A DNA stretch of 64,000 bases, taken from assembly GCA_003142855.1 (NCBI GenBank), contig PLNW01000069.1, positions 1 through 64,000 on the forward strand. The letters are read 5' to 3'. The notes below the pieces were generated by a model. The model did not search any database and had not been told where the DNA came from. It worked only from the letters and a program-made list of their open reading frames with translations. Positions 9,604 through 18,327 of this stretch are shown piece by piece (within the stretch, counting starts at the first letter, position 1; the number at the start of each line of letters is the position of its first letter). The stretch is from Myxococcales bacterium (GTDB taxonomy: Bacteria > Myxococcota_A > Polyangia > Fen-1088). The position numbers and the translations under genes were made by a program.

Positions 9604-11525
9604 CTCGGTTGTCTCAGCGTCTGTCCCACGTGCTGCTCACCTTCGGCAAGGAGCTGCGAGAGTCTCTGCGCGACCGCCGCACGTTGGCGGTCATGATCCT
9701 GTTTCCCTTGGTGGTGTACCCGCTGCTCTCCCTGCTTGCGGCCCAGGTGGCGCTGTCCAGGGACAGGACACGCGAGGCTCGGCCTTCTTTGGTGGCGGTG
9801 GCGGGACCGGATGGTTCGCGCCACGATCTGGTGGCCCGAATTCGCGAGCGGCCCAAACTGCTCACCCTGATTGAGAGGGGAAGTCGGGACGATGTCGCCG
9901 CCGGCAGGCTGGACGGCATGGTTCAGCTCGCCGACGCTGGCGCCAGCCGCGCCGAGATCGTGTACGACGCTGGCCGCGAGGAATCCCGCGAAGCAGCCGA
10001 GCGGTTGTCCGACGTCGTCGCTTCGATCCTGCCCGAGGGTTGCGCGCCCCGCTTTTCACTGGAAAAGCGCAGCCTGGCCGCCCAGGCCAGTGTGGGTGGC
10101 TACCTTCTGTCCAAAGCACTCCCGCTGCTGGTCGTCCTCATGGTTCTACTGGGCGCTTTCTACCCGGCCATCGACGTCACCGCAGGCGAGCGCGAGCGGG
10201 GCACGCTCGAAACCATTCTCTCGTCGCCCATCCGGCGCTTTGACCTTCTGCTGGGAAAGGTTCTGGCGGTGACGGCCCTGGCCGCGCTCACCGGCCTGCT
10301 GAATCTCGCCTCCATGTCGGTGACCTTGATTCAGGTGATGCGGCTGGCGGATCCAGCATCGACCCTGCCCGTGCCCTGGACCCGCGCCGCTGCTGCCTCG
10401 GCCGTGGTGCTTCCGGCGGCGTTCCTTTTCGCGTCGCTCTTCGTGGCGGTGGGCGCCGTCGCGCGCGGATTCAAAGAGGCGCAGCACCTCCTCACCCCGG
10501 TGTATTTCCTGTCGATCGCACCGGCGGTTGCGGGCGCCGTGGGCGAGTATCGGCTGGCCGGCCTCGCCGCCTGGATCCCTTGCATGAACGTGACCCTGCT
10601 CGCACGCGAGCTGCTGCTCGGACACGCGCCCCTCTTGGGCGCGCTGGCGGCGCTCGCATCCACCGTGGCCTGCGGCTGCGCAGCGCTGGCGGTGGCTGCC
10701 CATATCTACGGTTCCGAGCGTTTCGTGGATCCCGGGCCGCGCGAACGGCGGTTTCGGGCAAATTCCAGCGCCCCCACGGCTGGCCAGGCCCTGTTTCTCT
10801 ACGCGCTGGCCTTCGTGCTCCTGTATTTCCTGTGGCTGCCTTTGCAGCGACGCAGTCTCGTGCTCGGGCTGCTGGCCTCGGAATGGGGCGGCCTTCTGGG
10901 CCTGGTGGTGCTCTTCGCGGTGTTCACACGCCGATCGCTTGCGGACCTGCTGCGCATCGTGCGCCCGCCGCCGCGCTGCCTGGCCGGCGCAGCCCTGGTG
11001 GGCCTGAGCGCGTGGGCCGGGGTGGCCATCCTGAGCGAATGGGTGAGCCCGGTACCCAAGGAAGTCATCGAGCAGCTTCGGCGCAGCCTGATTCCCACCG
11101 ACGGAAGCCGCGGTCTTTGGGCTACCCTGGCCCTGGTCGCGCTGACCCCGGCCATCTGCGAGGAAGCCTTGTTCCGCGGCCCCATCTTGCGCGGGTTGCG
11201 CACGCGCGCTGGCCCTGTGGCGGCCGTAGCCCTGACCGGCCTTCTCTTCGGCGTCTTTCACCTCGAGCTGTCGCGCATCCTGCCCACCGCCCTGCTCGGG
11301 ATCCTGCTCTCGCTGGTTGCCCTGGAGAGTGGATCCATTCTCCCCGCCATGCTGGCCCACTTCCTCAACAACGCCAGCCTGGTTGTGCTGGCCACCCTTC
11401 GCGTCGACGAGAAGCTGGCCGCGATCGGCGCCACAGCGTCCGCGCTGATTTTCGTGGCCTCCGCCGTGCTGACGGCGTTCGGCCTGCTTGTGGTGCACAG
11501 CGGCAATCGCCAGGCGAGATTGTAG
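9600..11525 (+). CDS. ABC-2 (NatB-like) permease fused to a CPBP/CAAX-type intramembrane protease domain
   Basis: N-terminal ABC-2 topology; C-terminal TPAICEEALFRGPILRGL...GLLFGVFHLELSRILPTALLGILLSLVALESGSILPAMLAHFLNN (EExxR, FxxxH); GTG start overlaps the upstream TGA. Confidence 0.85.
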   Translation: MTRLSQRLSHVLLTFGKELRESLRDRRTLAVMILFPLVVYPLLSLLAAQVALSRDRTREARPSLVAVAGPDGSRHDLVARIRERPKLLTLIERGSRDDVAAGRLDGMVQLADAGASRAEIVYDAGREESREAAERLSDVVASILPEGCAPRFSLEKRSLAAQASVGGYLLSKALPLLVVLMVLLGAFYPAIDVTAGERERGTLETILSSPIRRFDLLLGKVLAVTALAALTGLLNLASMSVTLIQVMRLADPASTLPVPWTRAAAASAVVLPAAFLFASLFVAVGAVARGFKEAQHLLTPVYFLSIAPAVAGAVGEYRLAGLAAWIPCMNVTLLARELLLGHAPLLGALAALASTVACGCAALAVAAHIYGSERFVDPGPRERRFRANSSAPTAGQALFLYALAFVLLYFLWLPLQRRSLVLGLLASEWGGLLGLVVLFAVFTRRSLADLLRIVRPPPRCLAGAALVGLSAWAGVAILSEWVSPVPKEVIEQLRRSLIPTDGSRGLWATLALVALTPAICEEALFRGPILRGLRTRAGPVAAVALTGLLFGVFHLELSRILPTALLGILLSLVALESGSILPAMLAHFLNNASLVVLATLRVDEKLAAIGATASALIFVASAVLTAFGLLVVHSGNRQARL

Positions 11526-11579
11526 TCTCCCTGACAATCTGGCTTGTCGGCTCTGCGTCGGGTCTGCTAAGGGATCCCC

Positions 11580-12275
11580 ATGGCTCACGCGGAAGAGAAG
11601 AGGATCCTGGGTATCTTGCGCAAGTCCCCGGTGCTGGCCGATGCGTCGGTGGAGGCGTTGGCCCGACTCGCGACGGCTGCTGAACTGCAAAGCTTTCAGC
11701 CCCGCCGGGTTGTCTTCCTGCCGGGTGACCGGGCCGTGGGCGTGCACTTTCTGGCCAGCGGTCGCGTGAAGATCTCGAAGGTCACCCGCGACGGCAAGGA
11801 GCTGACCCTGGCCTATCGGACCGCCGGCGATTTTTTCGGCGAGAGCGCCTTGCTCGAGGGCGGCCCGCGCGAAGAAATGGTGGAGGCGATGGAGGTCACC
11901 GCCACCGTCGAGGTCGAGCGGAGTGCCCTGGACAAGCTGCTGCAGACCAACGCCAGTGTGACCTACCAGTTTCTGCGCGCCATGATCAACCGTCGGCGCG
12001 AACTAGAGACCAAGGTCGAGCAGTTGGTGTTCAAGGACGTGGGCTCCAAGCTGGCCGAGCTGCTGCTGCGCCTGGGTTCGGAACACGGGCTGGAGCACAA
12101 GCGTGGCCTGGTGCTCGGCCTGAAGATCACCCATCAGGAGATGGCGAATCTCATCGGCTCAACTCGCGAAACCGTTTCGTTGACCCTGTCGCACTTCAAG
12201 CGCAACGGGCTCATCCAGACCGAAGGTCGCAAGGTGATCCTCGTCGACCGCGAAGCGCTGCGGTCGCTGGCATAG
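11580..12275 (+). CDS. Crp/Fnr family transcriptional regulator
   Basis: cNMP-binding GDFFGESALLEG; C-terminal HTH THQEMANLIGSTRETVSLTLSHFKRNGLI. Confidence 0.9.
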   Translation: MAHAEEKRILGILRKSPVLADASVEALARLATAAELQSFQPRRVVFLPGDRAVGVHFLASGRVKISKVTRDGKELTLAYRTAGDFFGESALLEGGPREEMVEAMEVTATVEVERSALDKLLQTNASVTYQFLRAMINRRRELETKVEQLVFKDVGSKLAELLLRLGSEHGLEHKRGLVLGLKITHQEMANLIGSTRETVSLTLSHFKRNGLIQTEGRKVILVDREALRSLA

Positions 12276-12291
12276 GAGGATCCTACTACTA

Positions 12292-12636
12292 CTACCAGCC
12301 GCCGTCGCGACGTCCGCCACCACCGCGGTCGCGATCGCGGCCGCGGCCACCGCCGCCAAATCCGCCGCCGCCGCCGCCACGAGCCGCGCGCTCGCGGGCT
12401 TCGCTCACACTAATGGGTCGTCCCTGGATCTCGCGCCCGCCTAGGGCTTCGATGGCCTGGGCCGCTTCCTGGTCGCTGCCCATCTCGACAAAGGCGAAGC
12501 CGCGCGGCCGCCCGGTGTCCCGGTCGAGCACGATTTTCACCTCGGTCACATTCTTTCCCCCTTCAGCGAAAACCTCTTTCAGCTCCGCCTCGGTCACGTT
12601 GTACGACAAGTTGCCAACATACAGCCTCTTTCCCAT
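12292..12636 (-). CDS. RRM-domain RNA-binding protein with Gly/Arg-rich tail
   Basis: MGKRLYVGNLSYNVTEAELKEVF...RPRGFAFVEM; GGGGGGFGGGGRGRDRDRGGGGRR tail. Confidence 0.9.
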   Translation of the reverse strand: MGKRLYVGNLSYNVTEAELKEVFAEGGKNVTEVKIVLDRDTGRPRGFAFVEMGSDQEAAQAIEALGGREIQGRPISVSEARERAARGGGGGGFGGGGRGRDRDRGGGGRRDGGW

Positions 12637-12960
12637 TTCGTTCTCCTGTTGCTTCTCAGATTGCCGCCGCTGGCCGGTATTCAGCGATCGGCCAGGTGGG
12701 GGATCCCGTGACTGGCTCTGGGTTCTCGGTCGAACGCGCGCCGCTCGAAACAAGGGCGTCGAAAAAATAACGGCAAGAACTCACCAGAGGAACTCGCTGC
12801 TGAATAGACAGTAGCAAGAACGCTGGCCTCCTGTCGAGTCTACCGATTCTCGCGAACCAGTCTTCCGGCGTGACGCACGAGGCGGAGCGGTCTTCCCCTT
12901 GTTCACTCACGCTCCGACGTGCTATCAGCGAAGATTGGATTGAAAGCGAAAGGCTGGGAT

Positions 12961-14028
12961 ATGAAATCGTACAACATCGCACTGATTCCGGGTGACGGCA
13001 CCGGGCCCGAGGTACTGGCCGAGGGCGTGAAAGTAGTGAATGCGGCCTGCGCCAAGTACGGCGTCAAGCTGAACTACCAAAGCTTCGATTTCGGTGGTGA
13101 GCGCTACAAGCGCACCGGCGAGATCCTGCCCGACAGTGCGATCGAAGAGTTCAAGAAACTCGATTCCATTTTCCTGGGCGCCATCGGCCATCCCGACGTC
13201 AAGCCTGGCATCTTGGAAGTGGGCATCCTGCTCAAGACGCGCTTTGCTCTCGATCAATACATCAACCTGCGGCCGGTGAAGCTGTATCCCAACGTGGAAA
13301 CCCCGCTCAAGGACAAGGGACCGGAGCACATCGACTTCGTAGTCGTGCGCGAGAACAGCGGCGGCATCTATACCGGCATCGGCGGCGTCACGCAGAAGGG
13401 AACGCCGCTTGAAGTGGCGACGCAAGTGATGCAGTACTCGCGTCCGGTGGTCGAGCGCTGTGTGAAGTACGCCTACGAGTACACGCGGCGCCGCAACAGC
13501 AAGAAGAAGATGCTCACTCTCGTGCACAAGTGCAACGTGCTCACCCACTGCGGTGACTTGTGGGTGCGCGTGCACAAGGAGATGGGCGACGCGCACTATC
13601 CTGAAATCAAGCAGGACTACAACCACGTCGACGCCTGCACCATGTGGTTCGTCAAGCAGCCCGAGTACTACGACGTGATCGTCACCGAGAACCTGTTTGG
13701 CGACATCATCACCGACCTGGCCGCCATCATTCAGGGCGGCCTGGGCATCGCGGCCGGCGGCAACATCAATCCCGAGGGCGTGTCCATGTTCGAGCCCATG
13801 GGCGGCAGCGCGCCCAAATACACCGGCAAGAACGTCATCAATCCGCTCGCCACCATCTGCGCCGGCGGCATGATGATGGACACCTTGGGCGAGCCGGCGA
13901 TCGCGCAAGCCATCGACAAGGCCGTGCACGACGCCCTGGCGTCCAAGCAGATCAAGAGCCTGGCCGCCGGCAAGATGGGCATGGGCACGCGCGAAGTCGG
14001 GGATCTGATCGCGAAGATGGTGAGTTAG
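12961..14028 (+). CDS. Isocitrate/isopropylmalate dehydrogenase family protein
   Basis: MKSYNIALIPGDGTGPEVLAEG, VVRENSGGIYTGIGG, NLFGDIITDLAAIIQGGLGIAAGGNI. Confidence 0.87.
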   Translation: MKSYNIALIPGDGTGPEVLAEGVKVVNAACAKYGVKLNYQSFDFGGERYKRTGEILPDSAIEEFKKLDSIFLGAIGHPDVKPGILEVGILLKTRFALDQYINLRPVKLYPNVETPLKDKGPEHIDFVVVRENSGGIYTGIGGVTQKGTPLEVATQVMQYSRPVVERCVKYAYEYTRRRNSKKKMLTLVHKCNVLTHCGDLWVRVHKEMGDAHYPEIKQDYNHVDACTMWFVKQPEYYDVIVTENLFGDIITDLAAIIQGGLGIAAGGNINPEGVSMFEPMGGSAPKYTGKNVINPLATICAGGMMMDTLGEPAIAQAIDKAVHDALASKQIKSLAAGKMGMGTREVGDLIAKMVS

Positions 14029-14043
14029 GCCGTAGGCTGGAGA

Positions 14044-14067
14044 CTGGAGGTCCGAGCCACCCTCCAG
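14044..14067. other. Inverted repeat downstream of the dehydrogenase gene
   Basis: ctggagg-tccgagccac-cctccag. Confidence 0.4.
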
Positions 14068-14079
14068 TGCCCGCGGCCT

Positions 14080-14163
14080 ATCGTGCGCGAGAACACCGGC
14101 GGCATCTACACCGGCATCGGCGACGTCACACAGCAGGAAACGCCAGTCGTCGTCACCGCGACG
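14080..14163 (+). pseudogene. Truncated remnant of an isopropylmalate/isocitrate dehydrogenase paralog
   Basis: IVRENTGGIYTGIGDVTQQETPVV, a near copy of VVRENSGGIYTGIGGVTQKGTPLEV in the intact gene upstream; no flanking homology. Confidence 0.65.
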
Positions 14164-14314
14164 AATCGGTCCACGCCAGGAAGTCGCGCGCGAGTTCGAT
14201 GAAGGCCGCACGGTCGAACGAGCCAGGCGGGACAACTCTTTCGTACCGAGCTTGAGTGGCGAGGAGGGTGAGCGTGTCCAAGTCGGAGAATTTTCTAGCT
14301 TCACAGGTAAGCAT
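14153..14314 (-). CDS. Possible small ORF, 53 aa (MLTCEARKFSDLDTLTLLATQARYERVVPPGSFDRAAFIELARDFLAWTDSSR)
   Basis: Clean ATG-to-TGA frame with protein-like composition; not in the supplied track because it is short. Confidence 0.3.
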   Translation of the reverse strand: MLTCEARKFSDLDTLTLLATQARYERVVPPGSFDRAAFIELARDFLAWTDSSR

Positions 14315-14331
14315 AAGCAAGCATGGCCTGC

Positions 14332-16179
14332 CTAGAAAACCTGGCGAAACCCGAAGGTCATGCGGCCGGGCCAGCCGGCGGGCATGCCGGGCACCGGCCG
14401 CAAGGGGAAAGCCCAGTCGGCGCGCAGCGAGTAGATATTGAGCTGGGGAATGAGCAGGCGCAGGCCGAAGCCCACGTCGCTGTAGAGGCTCAGACTGCTG
14501 GCGTCGGCGGCAGCGTCGCCGGCATCGAAGAACAGCAGGCCGCCCAGGCGCAGAAACGCCAGCTTCAGCGCCATGGTGCGCGCCTCGATGTGGCCCACGA
14601 CCTGCGCGCCGCAGCCCACGAATTCGCCCACGGGATAGCCACGCAGGACGCTGTCATAGGCCTGCAGCCTGCTGTTGGCGTCCTCGGGATAGCTGCCCAG
14701 ACCGCTGTCGCCGCCCACCGAGAACAAGCGCTTGCGCGTGTTCCGGTAGAGCAGACCCAGGTTGCCCGTGGCCACCACGCGCAGCACGCGCGCCAGCACC
14801 GGCGTGGCCAAGGTGACCCGCGCCCTGACCAGCTGGTCCGTCACTTCGCCGTCGCTCAGCCGCGCCTCCCATGAAGCGTCCACGCTATTCAGCCCGCCCA
14901 GGGCCTCTTGCACAAGGCTGGCTGATGCCTGAAATATGCTCAGATCGTTCTGCGATCCTATCCAGGTGCCAGCCTGGCCGGCCTTGAGCGACAGGGCGGG
15001 CCCGAGCCGTATGTCCTCGCGAAAATCGAAGGTATCGAGGTCGCGAAAGGTCCGGTAGCGGGGCGTGAACAGGTCGTAGCGCAGGAACAGGTCCGACACG
15101 CGTTCCGACAGTGGGAAAGCCCGGCTGGCGAATTGCTGGCGCTCCGACGAGCCTTCGGGATAGGGAAAGTCCGACGTGAACGACGGCCGCACCAGCCCGA
15201 TTTCGTGGCCAGCGGTCACGCGCTGGATGACCCACGGTGTGGGAAACGAACGCGTGACGGTCTCGCTGGTGTTCATCGTCCTCAACCCGTAGACCCACGG
15301 CACCGTGGGCACGCCCGGGGCCACGGTTGTGGGCACCGGGTCGCAGGTGCCGCGGGACACACCGTCCAGTGGAAATGGCCGCAGCTGCGTGCCTTCAAAC
15401 AAGCGGACCACCCCGTCGACATGGCTGAAGTCCGCGGCCGCGCCCCAGCGGCTGGCCAGCGAGTAGAGCGGGTACTCCAGGTGAAAGTGCGAAGAGGAGC
15501 CTTCGAGCGGGCCAGCGGCGATTTGTCCAATCTCGCGCTTCCAGATCAAGGAGTACGCCGCTTGCAGCCGAAGGCGCGTGCCCAGGATGTTGGGATCGAT
15601 ATACTGGGGTCCAAACGCCATCTCGCCTTGGTCCATCACGAACACGGCGGCCAGGTACTTGCGCCAGCCGAACAGGTTGTTTTCCGACAGCGACCCCGTG
15701 AAGTAGATGAGTTGGTTTTGCGCGGCTTCGAAATCCTCGTTGAAGCGCAGGCTCCACACATCGCGGGTGACAATCAACACGTCGACCATTCCTGGCGTCG
15801 ATGACTTCACCGGCAACACGGCCACCACATTTGACAGCGACGGATCTCGCAGATTGCGTGTGGTTTCCTCGGCCAGGTCCTGGTCGTAGCGATCGCCCGC
15901 CTGAAGCAGCGACTCGCGCCGGACGTGGTGCTCGCGCGTGGTGCGGTGGAAAATGTTGGCCCAGACCAGCGGGACGCGTTCGCGCGCCAGGAACACGTCG
16001 AGGTTGACCACGTGGACGGCGCCGATGATCTTCCCCTGCGGCGCGGGCTCGATGGTCAGGCCCCGCAAAGCCAACGCATCGTCCACCGATTCCCGTTCCA
16101 GCTTCCCCAGATCGACATAGCCCGACGCTGCGGCGGAAGCCGGCAGCAGGGAAAGCAGAAGCAGCCAAGCGCCGCGCAT
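14332..16179 (-). CDS. Omp85/BamA-like outer membrane beta-barrel protein
   Basis: Signal peptide; POTRA-like N-terminus; C-terminal RLGGLLFFDAGDAAADASSLSLYSDVGFGLRLLIPQLNIYSLRADWAFPL...MTFGFRQVF. Confidence 0.75.
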   Translation of the reverse strand: MRGAWLLLLSLLPASAAASGYVDLGKLERESVDDALALRGLTIEPAPQGKIIGAVHVVNLDVFLARERVPLVWANIFHRTTREHHVRRESLLQAGDRYDQDLAEETTRNLRDPSLSNVVAVLPVKSSTPGMVDVLIVTRDVWSLRFNEDFEAAQNQLIYFTGSLSENNLFGWRKYLAAVFVMDQGEMAFGPQYIDPNILGTRLRLQAAYSLIWKREIGQIAAGPLEGSSSHFHLEYPLYSLASRWGAAADFSHVDGVVRLFEGTQLRPFPLDGVSRGTCDPVPTTVAPGVPTVPWVYGLRTMNTSETVTRSFPTPWVIQRVTAGHEIGLVRPSFTSDFPYPEGSSERQQFASRAFPLSERVSDLFLRYDLFTPRYRTFRDLDTFDFREDIRLGPALSLKAGQAGTWIGSQNDLSIFQASASLVQEALGGLNSVDASWEARLSDGEVTDQLVRARVTLATPVLARVLRVVATGNLGLLYRNTRKRLFSVGGDSGLGSYPEDANSRLQAYDSVLRGYPVGEFVGCGAQVVGHIEARTMALKLAFLRLGGLLFFDAGDAAADASSLSLYSDVGFGLRLLIPQLNIYSLRADWAFPLRPVPGMPAGWPGRMTFGFRQVF

Positions 16180-16364
16180 GCCTTGCGCATTCTACGCGCG
16201 AAACCACCGCCGGCATCTGTGCCTGGTTTGGCTCTGCGCGGCGTGGTTGAAGAGAAAAAGTGACAAGCCGGGCACTTCAGGCGAGCATTCCGCCGGAAGC
16301 CGGAGACAAAGCCGGTGCATCCAAGGATAGCCAATTGTTGGCAACAATCTGGAGGGAACATTCG

Positions 16365-17039
16365 ATGAACAAGTTTCACGGGAAATTAGTTGCAGGTTTG
16401 GCCAGTGTCGCGTTCTTCGGCCTGCTGGGTTCGGCTCTGGCTCAGGAGCCAGCGGGCGCGGCTCCGGCCTACGCCCCGCCCCCGGCCCCGCCCCCGGCCC
16501 CCGCGGCCTCTGACAACATGTCAGGGCAGTTGGGCATCGGCGTGGGTGTCGGCGCCGGCGGAACCTCGCTCATTTCAACGAGGGACGCCGAAATCAACAT
16601 GAAGTACTGGCTCAGCGACACGCTGTCCCTCATGCCGCAGTTGGCGCTCGGCGTGTTCACCACAAGCGGCCTTTCCACCGGATATAAGATCGATCCTGCC
16701 GCGCTCATCCTGTACTGCCCATGGAAGACCACCTCAACCCGACTCAGTGTCGGCGGCGGTCTCGGGCTGGATTTCGAAAAGGTGCCGACGAGAACCCCAG
16801 GGACTCCCCCAGGGGCTCCCCCGACGGCGACGATACCCGCTAACGCCACCATCGGAATCACGCTGCCCATCTATGCGGGTGTGGAGCACTTCTTCACCAA
16901 GTGGTTCTCGATGGGAGTCGCCGTGCAAAACGACTTCTTGGCCTACAGGAAGAATGGTACCACCCACTCTTTCGATTTCGGCTTCGACACCACGGCCACC
17001 ACTCGGGCGGTCGGATTCCTCTTCTTCTACACGGACTAG
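16365..17039 (+). CDS. Outer-membrane beta-barrel family protein
   Basis: Signal peptide MNKFHGKLVAGLASVAFFGLLGSALAQ, Pro/Ala-rich linker, beta-strand pattern. Confidence 0.68.
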   Translation: MNKFHGKLVAGLASVAFFGLLGSALAQEPAGAAPAYAPPPAPPPAPAASDNMSGQLGIGVGVGAGGTSLISTRDAEINMKYWLSDTLSLMPQLALGVFTTSGLSTGYKIDPAALILYCPWKTTSTRLSVGGGLGLDFEKVPTRTPGTPPGAPPTATIPANATIGITLPIYAGVEHFFTKWFSMGVAVQNDFLAYRKNGTTHSFDFGFDTTATTRAVGFLFFYTD

Positions 17040-17079
17040 AAGATCAGCGGTCAGGCCCGGCCTGACTGAATAGCTTATC

Positions 17080-17115
17080 AAGGCGGGATCCTTCGGGGTT
17101 CCGCCTTTTCTTTTG
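17080..17115 (+). terminator. Rho-independent terminator (possibly bidirectional)
   Basis: aaggcgggatcc-ttcgg-ggttccgcctt followed by ttcttt, between converging genes. Confidence 0.75.
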
Positions 17116-17124
17116 GCTGAGTGT

Positions 17125-18183
17125 CTACAGCGCTTCGAGCACAGCCTGGCCAGCCTGCACCGTGGTGGCCGCAGGAGCGCCGGCGGGCACCACGTCGGCC
17201 GTGAGCACGCCGCGATCAATGGCGGCCGAAACCGCGCTCTCGACCGCCAAGGCTTCTTTCTCCAGCCCCAGCGAGTAGCGCAGCAGCATGGCCACGCTCA
17301 GGATGGTGGCGAAGGGATTGGCGATCCCGCGGCCGGCGATGTCGGGCGCGCTGCCATGAATCGGCTCGTACAGCCCGCGCGGTCCGTCGCCCAGCGACGC
17401 CGAGGGCAGCAGGCCCATGGATCCAGCCAGCACCGAGGCTTCGTCGGTGAGAATGTCGCCGAACATGTTCTCGGTCACGATCACGTCGAAGCTGGCCGGC
17501 CGCCGTGCCAGGTACATCGAGCAGGCATCGACCAGCACATGTTCGAGCTGCAGGTCGGGATATTCCCTGCGCACCAGCTCGTCGGTGACCCGGCGCCACA
17601 GGCGCGAGCTTTCCAGCACGTTGGCCTTGTCCACCGAGGTGAGTTTCTTGCGCCGGCCGCGCGCCAGCTCGCAAGCGCGGCGGACCACGCGACGAACCTC
17701 GTCGCCGCTGTACGCGCACACATCGCTGGCCCAGTCTGTCCCGCGCTTTTTCTCGCCGAAGTAGATGCCGCCGATCAGCTCGCGCACCACCAGCAGGTCC
17801 ACGCCCTTGAGGATCTCCGGTCGTATGGGCGACGCAGCCACCAGTTTGGGGTGGACGGTGACCGGCCGCAGGTTGGCGTACAGGCCCAGTTCCTTTCGGA
17901 TGGCGAAGAGCCCCTGCTCCGGTCGCACGTCGCCCGAGGGATTGTCCCACTTGGGACCGCCCACCGCGCCCAGCAGAACCGCGTCGCTCGCATGCGCCAG
18001 GGCCAAGGTCTTGGCAGGAATCGGGGTGCCCGTGCGATCGATGGCGATGCCGCCCAGAAGCCCATCGGTCAGCGTGAAGGTGTGGCCGAACTTCGTGGCG
18101 ACAGCGCGCAACACGCGGGTTCCCTCGGCCGTGACCTCGGGCCCGATGCCGTCGCCGGCCAGAACCAGAATTGAAGCTTTCAT
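17125..18183 (-). CDS. leuB: 3-isopropylmalate dehydrogenase
   Basis: [61 protein letters not shown]. Confidence 0.92.
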   Translation of the reverse strand: MKASILVLAGDGIGPEVTAEGTRVLRAVATKFGHTFTLTDGLLGGIAIDRTGTPIPAKTLALAHASDAVLLGAVGGPKWDNPSGDVRPEQGLFAIRKELGLYANLRPVTVHPKLVAASPIRPEILKGVDLLVVRELIGGIYFGEKKRGTDWASDVCAYSGDEVRRVVRRACELARGRRKKLTSVDKANVLESSRLWRRVTDELVRREYPDLQLEHVLVDACSMYLARRPASFDVIVTENMFGDILTDEASVLAGSMGLLPSASLGDGPRGLYEPIHGSAPDIAGRGIANPFATILSVAMLLRYSLGLEKEALAVESAVSAAIDRGVLTADVVPAGAPAATTVQAGQAVLEAL

Positions 18184-18232
18184 GGGGCGGAGGTTTACCA
18201 CAGGGCGGGCTTGAGGAGTTGATCACCGCGAT

Positions 18233-18290
18233 AGCCGCCCTCCGTCGAGAACGCAGAGGTGACAGGGGAGGCCACAGAGTCGGAAGATTC
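18233..18290. repeat. Dispersed intergenic repeat, copy 1
   Basis: gagaacgcagaggtgacaggggaggccacagag closely matches 38450-38482. Confidence 0.6.
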
Positions 18291-18327
18291 ACGGCGCGCC
18301 CCGAATACATAGTGGCGGCGTTTCCGA

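Noticed and set aside
10146-11747. 533-aa minus-strand ORF
   Set aside because: Antisense to the ABC-2/CPBP gene; low-complexity Q/R/G composition
12925-14304. 459-aa minus-strand ORF
   Set aside because: Antisense to the dehydrogenase gene; no motif
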